Assembly (NCBI GenBank): GCA_018398805.1
Contig: JAGFBZ010000555.1
Coordinates: 186,001 to 250,000, forward strand
DNA length: 64,000 bases
Source of the DNA: Hirundichthys speculiger
Taxonomy: Eukaryota; Chordata; Actinopteri; Beloniformes; Exocoetidae
Direction: 5' to 3'
How positions within the stretch are numbered: position 1 is the first letter of the stretch; each line of letters opens with the position of its first letter. The notes under the pieces are model-generated. The model made no database searches and was not told the origin of the DNA. It saw only the letters and a list, made by a program, of their open reading frames with translations. Positions 48,970 through 59,300 of the stretch are shown here, piece after piece. A program made the position numbers and the translations under genes.

Positions 48970-49600
48970 TGCGTTCGGTAAGAGAACATGAGCATTCATT
49001 AGTCAAACATTGTCAGACTTGAGGCCTGTCCTTACTTTTTTTTTTTTTTTTTTTTTTTTAACAGATTTTAGGAGCATAAAACTGAAGTGCAGCCTCACCT
49101 TGTTTAATCCTGACTCGGGACACCAGTCAGCATCAAAAACACTGTTAGACAGGATAAAGTCAGTAAGCTGTTGACATGCCCAATCCAGTTCAGTAATGTT
49201 GCAGTATCTGTCATTATTTAACTTTCTTCAAAGAGTCTTTATAGACGATTATGACCGTGGAGAGGACGCAAGTGTGTTTTTGCAGCTTGCTGGTCTGGAG
49301 CATTTAGGTGTATATTAACACAATGCCAAGGAGGATAACCTTAAATTTATACTGTTGGCTGTACCAGAGTGATGAACTGATTCACTAATATAAGACTGCA
49401 AAGTAATGATGATTCAAAAACAACAACAAAAAAGTTTCATCTGAGAACTTTAACTTGCATCACACATAGCCAGAATTAAACTGTAGCTCACAAATATCTT
49501 GAACTGTTCATCTTCATCTCCCCGTGTGTTTGAAGCCTGTGCGCTCTGCAGCCTCAGTAACTCTGTTAAACTTCATGCTCCGAGACCTCCGCTGTTCTCA
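48970..49600. other. unassigned DNA upstream of mmd2
   Basis: No gene. T-run at 49038-49059. Confidence 0.5.
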
Positions 49601-49649
49601 TGGCGCTCATGTGTTCCGAGGAGGGGTTTCTGTTTGCGGTTGTGTTATC

Positions 49650-50031
49650 ATAACTCAGGACAGGGGGAAAGGGGAGGGGAGAAGGGGAGGGGTTTCAAGC
49701 CCAGTTCCGCGAAACATCCTGCAAACGCGTCCGAGCCTCGGAACAAAACTCTGCCCACTTTCCCATCACTGCACACCGCCGCCGGTGCTCGCGGCTGGGA
49801 TGGCTCGTTTTTATTGGTAAAAAAAAAAAAAAAAGAAGAAGTCTCAACACTTGAGCTGAAGCCTGCTCTGGAGCTGAGCGACTCCGCAGGTCGTTGCCCC
49901 CTGCTGGACTTATGTGTTTGCCTGTGGACGCACGTCGGTGGGACATCCGGAATGAGGAGACGGCTCTCGCTGGTTCGGTAGACGGAGCGCAAGCGCGCCG
50001 GACGCGCGCGTCCACATAGCCTACGCACGAC
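49650..50031 (+). promoter_or_regulatory. mmd2: mmd2 promoter and 5' UTR
   Basis: GC- and CpG-rich stretch (CACCGCCGCCGGTGCTCGCG near 49772, GCGCGCCGGACGCGCGCGTC near 49992) ending at the mmd2 start codon. It contains no TATA box that I trust. The open frame crossing it is a by-product of GC richness. Confidence 0.5.
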
Positions 50032-50060
50032 ATGGACTTCAAGAAGACAAAACTCGGAAG
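50032..50060 (+). CDS. mmd2: mmd2 coding exon 1
   Basis: ATG then DFKKTKLG and two bases of Arg10, donor GTAAAA. Resembles the human start LLDFQKTKYAR, and the phase (2) is as in human. The start is inferred from this similarity. Confidence 0.75.
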
Positions 50061-50334
50061 GTAAAATCTGCTCCTCAAGGAAAAGCGCGAGCGCTTTCAT
50101 GTAACATCCGATTTTTCACGCGTGACAGATGCTGTGCATCCATGCGCACTGACGCGCTGGCACGGGGACAATCAGAGGGATGTCATGGATTGGTTTGTGC
50201 GTATAAAGACAGAGAGAGAAGAAAATAAAATAAAATAAAAAAACAAAAGAGAGAGAGATATCACTTTATGCACTTTCCAATCAGTTTTTATTTGTGTTCT
50301 TAGTTCAGTGGCAAAGAGATGACACCAGTTTACA

Positions 50335-50384
<50 letters not shown>

Positions 50385-53300
50385 TGTGTGTGTGTGTGTG
50401 TGTTTGCCACAATTGTCGCTTGTTATAATCGTGAGAACCAGAGTTGGAGTCCCAGGGGAGATTAACTCGATCTTTGCTGTGAAAGGAATATCCTTGGAAT
50501 TACAAAGACTCTATAAAAACCCACACAGTCTCCTCTAGTGTACCCCAGAATCCAGAGGTTCCGATCCTCAGATGCCTCTGATCCTTCTCATGTGGTTGGG
50601 ACGTGCTGTAATGTGCTCTCATAACCTAACACTTGCTTTATGAGGTGAATTCTGTTGTTCCACGTGCTTGCCGTACACACACACACACACACCACACACA
50701 GGAATGCATATCCCAACACGTGACTCAGGCCCGTGCAGTAAAGAAGAAGAAAGAATGTAAATAGAAGACAGGAAAGAGAGCACGCTCCTCTCTGATCAGC
50801 CTGGGAATGCCTCTCCTTCCCTTTCAGCTGATTACACACGCAGAGTTCTGTCATAACTGATTAGAGGACGTCAGAGGACCTTATAGAGCCACATTTTCAC
50901 AACAGTGGTCAGAAAAATAGTGTTTTCTTGTTTTGTGCCTGGCACCGCCTGAAGAGATGCAGGGCGAAGACATAAGGAACAACAGCTATTCAGCAGACTG
51001 AAAACGTTACTGAGAAAAAAGCTTAATGGTTATTTTTAGTTCATATATTGACTTAGAGTGAGTACATAAAAGTCTATTAAAAGTCAAAAGGACTGGACCA
51101 GTGACTCCTGATCTTGTACAGTATTACACCAAAACAGATGCAGAGACAACAACAACTTGGGCCCCTACTCGTGAGAGATTAACGGATATGTTTTGCACAG
51201 TGAAGCGCCCCGATGCCTCCATCCACCTACCAGACTGAAAACAGAAAAACACACTCATGCATCTGTCGTGTTTGATGTAGCGCTGAGGTTGGTGTTCAAG
51301 TCAAGAGCACACATTATTGTTTATGTACAATCATGTCACACATTTGTCTCTCACATATATTTACTTATCTTCACATGTCAAATGTTCGAAGTACAAAAAA
51401 GTAGAAAGAGGAGCTCTTCCTTCCTGGTGTTGGTCAGTTGGATCCTGTCCCACCATGCATTGTAGGCGGACAAGTTGTTTGGTTGAATCAGCCCGGTGTT
51501 GCATAAACACGGTTAAGTTGGTCCACAGTTCAAACTAGAACATGAAGGTTATACAATAGTGAGCTAGATTGTTTTCATGGCATCTTGTTAAAGATGGATT
51601 TGTTACAATGGCTGCATTATAGTATTCAAGCTAGAACCTGGAAAAGAAGAAAAGAACCTCTGTTAATCCAAACGAATAACTTTTCCAAAGACTAATCATG
51701 CAGTTTTGTTACGTAAACCTAACAAAAGAGAGTAAACAAAATAAATTTAGCAACTTAAAATTATTATCAATGAACAACCAAAAAGACTAAAAACAGGCAC
51801 AACAAAGGGCACAAACCTTTGTTTCCTGTCAAAAGGAAAAGTTAGACAGATGTTTTATATAACTGTGGCAATACACAAAACTCCATTCAGGAATCATCCA
51901 TTTTCTCCGGGGTCCTCTCAGTAGGTATGTAGTCCTGTAACTTCCATGATGAGGTGTCTTCACAAGATGAACCTATGGTGTTTCTCCAGTCACTGTACAT
52001 ACAGTCACGTAACAATAGTACGACATAGTTTACTTGCTCTTTCAATCCATCACCTTTGTTTATATGTGTTGTCTTCAGGGAAAAGGCTGATACACCGCAG
52101 ACAAGTCACAAGTTCATCACACACTGTCTCCTCGGGTCAAATTAAAATAAACAATTGGTCTAACATACATGTTTTTGACTCTCTGGTGCTCCCAGAGACT
52201 ACCCCCTGGAAGCACTGGGAAAACTTACAAACTTCACGCAGAAAGGCCCCAGCCAGAAATCTGAACTAGTTGTGAAGCAGTGGTGATGTCTGCCACTAGG
52301 GGCTACTCGACTACCGAGACGTACAGGGGAGAAGAACTCACTTTCTTCCGGGGAAAAAGTAGACAGGGTCACCACTTGTCTGGCCATCAGTCATGATCTT
52401 TTCCTTGCTGAAATGATGGAAACGTAGCCTGGTCTTTTTTGTGAGGTTCAACACGTTGACGTTTTCCCCATTTTGTCTTTACCCTCTCGTTAAATCATAG
52501 TCTTCCAAATGAATGGAACTAGCTGTCCCTATTCAGTCTACGAAGTCTGATTTTTATATCTGAGCTGGTGAGTAGCCCTCCAAGGTCTGATGTGCTGCTT
52601 TTAAAGTTTTCACTTGTCACAGATTAGTCCAATTATTGTTCTTCTTCTCATTGTTGTTCTGCAATCTGAAAATGCAGCCTAATGGGAAGTTTATCCCCCT
52701 GAGTCAATCAGCGGCATAGCAACAGCGTATGGTATACTGTTGCTGGGGACCCAATGGTGTACTCCTGTACTTTACGTTCCAGCCTGACGTCCACCATCCC
52801 AGAAATGTAGCTACGCATTGGCTTATTTGAGATCGTAACAACTTTGACTGGTCTACTTGCTAGTGTTGTATTACCTGTTACATATTTCCGGCTGCTACTT
52901 CTTCTCCAACAACAGAGTAGCTGACATTTTTAGTTTATTCATAAATGCCAACTGTAGTGTAGTGTTGCATTTATGTCAGTTTTACATGGTGGTGACACAG
53001 AAGCATAAATCATGTTTCATTCACTCCACATACTACTTGCACATACAGTCACATAACAAGAATGATAACGTGTGTTCAATCCAGTTAGCATAAATCTGAT
53101 TCTCTGAGCTGGCGGATAGCCCCTCTAACTTCTGTATTGCTGGGTTTTAATTACATTTTTCTTCTTGTCATTGACATTGATCCTGTCTACTTGTTCCAGA
53201 CAAAGTAGACAGGATCACCACACATGTAGCCATCAGTTCTGATCTTTTTCTTGTCAAAATAACAGGAAAATAACCTGGAATTTCTTGTGAGGTTCAGCAC

Positions 53301-56300
53301 TTCCATCTGTTGCCTGGTTTGCTGTCGCCTCATCCATTAAGGGGATAGATGTGTAGCTTCTTTGCTTTGGAGCTTTGTAATGTACACTCCACAATATCGC
53401 TGTAGTTCACCGGGCTTGTTTGAAGGTAGAAAATGACTTGACTTTTGGTTAGTTGCTTTCACATTTGAAAAAAAAAGAAGCTCCAAATACAACGCGTAAG
53501 TGCCACCTAGTGGATAAAAATAGCATAATTTTGCGGTACGCAGGTAACTTCTATTGAGAACCTTGGTTTTCAAATTTCGGCATCCTGGGAGGTTGCATTT
53601 CCATGCTGAAGGCAGAGTAGCTAGTTAGCTACCGCGTTTAACATGCATGGCTTTTGTTTGCATTAAACACCACTCCATTGCCTCACCAGTCCTTAAAAAG
53701 TTAATGAAGAGCTTTTTAATAGTTTAACCACACTAACTGAGAGTGCAGACATGTCTCTTGCTTGATCCTGCTGCTTACAGCATTATGCACTTTTAAGTCA
53801 TTCTACTTTTTTCTGTCATTTCTACTTTTTCCCACAAGTCTTGGATGTGATTTTGTTCTTTTCCTTTTAAGTGTACCAAGACTTTTTGAATAATTTTTAT
53901 GCTTCTTACAACTATCTGATGAACCAGAGACGATAAACGTCTCAACGTGCTCGAAAGAGTAATCCAAACAAAGTCTCCCTGTGAAAACTGTTTGATATAT
54001 CAACAAGAAATTTGAGCGCTACGAGAAAGGATTTTTACCTTAGAAACTGAGGGATTACTTGGTAAACTGAGAAAAAGGATTTCATGATACGCTCCTAGTG
54101 GAATCCAGTGGTAATAAGTCCACATTTACTTCTAAAGGAAAGGGTGAAAAACTACTACTGACAACTTAAAGCTAAATGATACCGTGTCTTTTCCAAGACT
54201 CTGTAAAGCCAAAGCAAAGTCAAAATGCTGCTATCAAAGGAGGATATGTAACATCATCTGTTTAACTGTGCATATGACAACTGAAAGGATTTTATCTGCA
54301 CTCTTCATTTTTAATTCATTTTTAATTTAATTCATTAATGATTTTTCTGTAATTATGATTTATGGAACTTTTTTATTTGCTCTCTTGTGATTTTATGTAT
54401 CCGTAAAGCACTTTAAATTGCCTTGTGTACAATTGTGCTCTACAGATAAACTTACCTCACCTTGCCTTAAACTCACAGTGTGGCACAACAGAGATCTCAG
54501 TCTTTTAACAATTTTAAGAAACTGTTGTCTAAAATGCATGACGTGCATCAGTTTGCGTTTGCGAGGCTATGTTTTGACAACCATCTTTGCTCTTAATTTT
54601 CTTTAGAAAAAGGACAAAATATTCCCCTGCTCCCAAACAGAGGTTGGCTTACACTGATCTGTTATCAATCGAGGTTTGATCAGGGGGGAAGAAAATAAAT
54701 ATTTAATCTGTTTACTGGCAGCAGTGTATATTTTTGCAACATGTGTGCACAGGTTGAAGAACTGAACAGCTGTTTATCTTCAAATCAAAGGGCATTCCTG
54801 CAATAGCAGGATAATAAGGGAAACCACAAATGAAATGGCAAGCACCTTCTTTTGGCTTTTTATTTTCATAATTTTCCCAGTATTGATTTAGTAAAGGTTT
54901 TTACATGGGATGCCCTTCCTGACACAACCCTCCGCATTTATCAGGACTGTGGGTGGCGGGGGCAATAAGGGGTTAAAGAATGAAATACAGTATAGATTTT
55001 GTTGATTGAATAGTTAATTGAAACATCAGGAGAACGTTTTTCCTTCCATAAACTTCTAGTTTAATCACAAACATGGGTTCAAAAATGACGTAGAGAATCA
55101 AGCAACGTGTACAGTTACAGATAAAAAGAGACCAAGAGTTCAGGGGTCCAGATTCGAAGAACCGGGGCCTTGAAAAGCTGCTGCAGTGTGACAGAAGCCT
55201 GAAGTATGAAGCATGCTTCAGGCAAAACAAGAAGGCGGACGGATGATTGAGTTCACACAGAGGCTGAAGATTCACTCGAGCTGAAATCCAACACACTGAA
55301 ATCGTTCTCTCATTCTCAGTGATCTCTGTCCTTACAGTAGTTTTAAAATTCATCCAGAGAACAATTAAATATCACTGGATGCATCTTAACTCACTTCTCT
55401 CTGTTGCTTTGTGCAGTTCAAGATTAAAATTTGTGCAAAGGGATTTTTTTTAATCCCTGGATTTTCTTTCATGGGGTTGTAAAAATATTGTTATAGGATA
55501 GATTTAGTTCTGTTGGTGTTAAAACTCAGTAGTTTTAACAAAAGTATCTGCCACATTACCTTTGTTTTGCCTTCTTTACTCCTTCACCTCCTCCTCAGAG
55601 CATTTTCTTTCAATGAACCGTTACGACAAATATAGGCAGTTTGTATGTACACACGATGACGAGCGCATGACCTACATGTGTAATCAGGTAACACAGCTGG
55701 CCAACACGGACACACCTGAGGTCCAATAAGCGTTTATTTTGAATTTGCTCATCTTGATGTATAAAATGTGGTTGTGTAACAACTCCAGATGTGTTTTGCC
55801 CTGTAAGCCGGGCCTGAGGGATTTACTGCTGATTGAAGAGAGTACACGACACAGAGACACACGAACATGTAACACTTTCACGGCAAATAATGCACATGTA
55901 GTAAATGATTGTGGGATTAGAGCCACTGACATCACCGGTGGCCACAGCAATGCAGTTACCCCGGTAACGATGCTGCAAACTGAAATTCAGACAACGTGAC
56001 GTGGATTAGAGTCCCATAAATCCTCCAGGAATGACCATGTCACACATACACCACACACACACACATATGCATGCACACACACTTCAGCACACATTTAACT
56101 TATTAACTAGTAAAGCAGCAACTTGGCCTCCGCATCTACCTTCACTTTCGCTTCACATACTTACTGTCCCTCCATCTCTGTGTCCCCACCTCCCCTCCTC
56201 CCCCCTCCTCCAGGTACATGAACTGCAGGGTGCCAGGCCAGTAAGAGATACCAGCCCACCGAGTATGAACATGCTGCAAACTGCGCAACGCACGGGGTGA

Positions 56301-59300
56301 GCCGAGCAAACGGAGAATCACTGACACACATTCGGAGTAGGAGACAGCTGTTGTGTATGTCGCTGCTGGAGACTACGCCACACCACATCCTTCCTCCGTT
56401 CGGTTGTGGCAAGTTAAAAGCTGTGGGGAGGATTGCAGGGACTGAGGCAGAATGAGGAGGATTTTTGGCTGTGTGATCGAGGCCATAATCTGTGAGTCAG
56501 CTTGTAGTTTTCTCTAATCTGCTGCAGGCTAATCCCTGTGTGCTGCTGCATCACAGAGAATGAATGAAACGGACAGATCGAGACAAGAAGAAACACTGAA
56601 AATATGGGGACGATGACGTTTGAGCCTCAAAAGGAGCTGTTGCTCTCCCTAACCCACACATTCACTTTTGCTACACTGCACCCTAAAGGTGCCCTAAAGG
56701 GCTGTTTTGTTGAGTAACATGGAAATGTCAATTTTGATAATGCACATACACACAAAGGATTAAACTATCATTTTGGTAAATGATAAACTATTTTTCCTCT
56801 TTGATACACAGAAGTCAGGCGACCCGAGTACTGCGGAACATGACGTGTTTGCAGATCTGCGCATTTAGTCCTTTCTCTGTGGGAATATTTCTTGGCAAAT
56901 TGCAAAAGACGTCACAATATCACAAAACTATTTTCTGATTAAGAAAGAGCTGACCCCATTTCCTCAATACAGCTGCAATACATTTTTATTCTGACTAGCT
57001 GTTGGCAGCAGTTACTTATCAGACATAACTCTGGTTAGCTTGATAGTCCATGTTTCAGAAAACATGTGTTTAACCATCCTCCCCCTCACAGGGTTTTCAG
57101 CTCAGCCGTGCCTAGTCACTGTTGTTTATTTAAAGAGGACATATTGTGAAAAAATAACTCTTTGCAAAGAGTTTTAAATAACTACACAGCCCTGTCAAAG
57201 TCTGAAAATATGTCATCTATTGAGTGGAGGAGAATAATCTAATCTGTGTCATGAAAATGGGCAGCACAAAGCTACAGGACAGATCTCAAAAGAGACATAA
57301 TCCTTGGAAAAGTGAGGTTGAGCCTGTCCTCTCAAACCAGCTGCTATGGGCTGAACTGTGAAGACATGATTGAAAAAGGTGCTGTTGTACTGTATCTTTT
57401 TGGTATTTTGACTTAAACATATCATAGATGTTTCATTTAGACTTCAGGAACTTTGTCAAGTTGTTAAAATAGGACGCATTGATGTCCCCTTTAACTCTGA
57501 GCAATGAAGCTGGCCAGCTGTCGTATCACATATTTAGCCTATCTGCTTGGAGGTAGATCTATCCTAGTGCATCTGGAGAACCCTCTAATAACACCTCTTA
57601 AATTTTAAAAATTAACTGAGAGTTTTAGGCAAGTTTGTCTTATTGTGTTTTTATGGCAATTTTCAACAAAAACTAATTTTTCCACCATGAAACTGAGTGG
57701 CAGGACTGAGAGAAAGAAGAATGTTTAAACTTTTCACTCGACCATCTTTGGAAGGCAAGAATATATATATATTTTTCCACGAAAAGGCTCAAAGTATTTT
57801 AAATGCAGAGATGAACACGTGTACTGCAAGAAACCTGAATGAATAATTTGTGGCTCTGTGATGTTTTGTAGTTGTGGATCCTCCCCAGTCTGGTGGGCGG
57901 GTCTGTGCTCTACTTCCTGTCTGTGGACAGATGGCAGAGGGTCGCTGCCTGGCTCTATGGCAGCGGTCTCACGGGCCTGTTTGTTACCTCGACGCTCTTC
58001 CACACCGCTGCCTGGAAAATCAGCCATCTCCGGTTAGTGCTTCTCTGCAGCTCCAGCTGATTTTCATCTCACTCAGACTGTGTTTGGTGTCACATAATGA
58101 CAAATAAGGGCTTTTTTTCTGGGTAATTTCAGGTAATTTTTTTTATATCCGATGCAAGGATTTATGGACAGAGGAACATCGATACAATCAAGTTGGAATA
58201 AGTCTGTTTTAATGAGGGATTATTCACTTTTCTCTGAAAATTCTTATAAAAATGTTTCTGGCTGCTCTTGAAATGTAATACAAGAAACCAAGACAGAAAG
58301 GGTGTTTTTTTTTTTTTGGCTTAAAATTGATTTTTATTTCACCTTTTAAAAAAGCCCCCAGCAAAGACATCATCTATAATTTAAAACTGATATCTTCACA
58401 TTATGTATATTAATTAGTTTGGACCAAGATGTGTTTTTGGTCCACAAGGCTGCGGTTAGATTGGTATATTTAATCAGAGAATGTGTAAGAGCTCATTTAA
58501 AACTGAGTAAAAAAAAAAACAAAACAAAACAAAAAACAGCAACAAAAAAAACAAAAAAACAAAAAACAAAATACACATTAACAACTATGATCAAATTTTG
58601 GGAGTTATTAAAGAAATCAGAACTGGCATGAAACAGCTGCGTACATTTTATGTGTTGGCTCAAAGCCACTATAAGTAGCAATAACACTTCTGATCAAATG
58701 GGGGCAGCATGTCATAAAATATGTGTAAGATAGAACAATGTGGACTTCTAGTGGTACAAAGCGGTATTGCAGGATGTGCCAGACCGTCCCCACTGGTGAA
58801 CACAATATGGTTCAGTCATTAGAGCAGATGAAAATGCCCCCGCGTAGCCTGACGTGTTATTTCTACATAGATTGCTTTTAATAACACGTCGACTCATCTA
58901 TAATTTAGTGAAGCGAACTCCATCTTTATCCATGTATAAAGCATGTAGGTTTGAGCAAAATGAATCTACTTAGTATTTCCTTCTTCCACAACCTTGTTTA
59001 GCACTTACTGTACCATTAAATGCTAGAATCACAGACCTGCTGTTATTCCTTACAGCCCTGTGAAAAATAATGTACACCATCACTCAATTCTCAGGACATA
59101 ATAAAAGTCACGTGCGTTGCTTTGAAGGTGTCAAAAGAGGAAAAACCTTGTCATTATTTATTTAACATAAAGTAAAGCAAAGTGCAGAATCATTATGTGA
59201 GAGACTAAAAAATTAATCATGTTGTTCCTAATTCGTGCCTTAGTGGTTTCTTAATAATTTCTTAAAGTGGCATAAAGGAACTTTAGCTCAGAGGCTCCCC

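Larger units (their letters stand above)
50061..56213 (+). other. mmd2: mmd2 intron 1 (6.2 kb)
   Basis: No other exon recognised. Contains (CT)n/(GT)n at 50340-50404, (CA)n at 50676-50690, repeat X copies at 52260-52505 and 53150-53335, a reversed repeat fragment at 52205-52260, an L2-like tail at 54395-54475 and a SINE-type fragment at 54900-54960. Confidence 0.6.

Noticed and set aside
49499..49981. 160-codon plus-strand open frame before mmd2
   Set aside because: Lies in CpG-rich promoter DNA, is low in complexity (poly-Lys from an A-run) and shows no domain.
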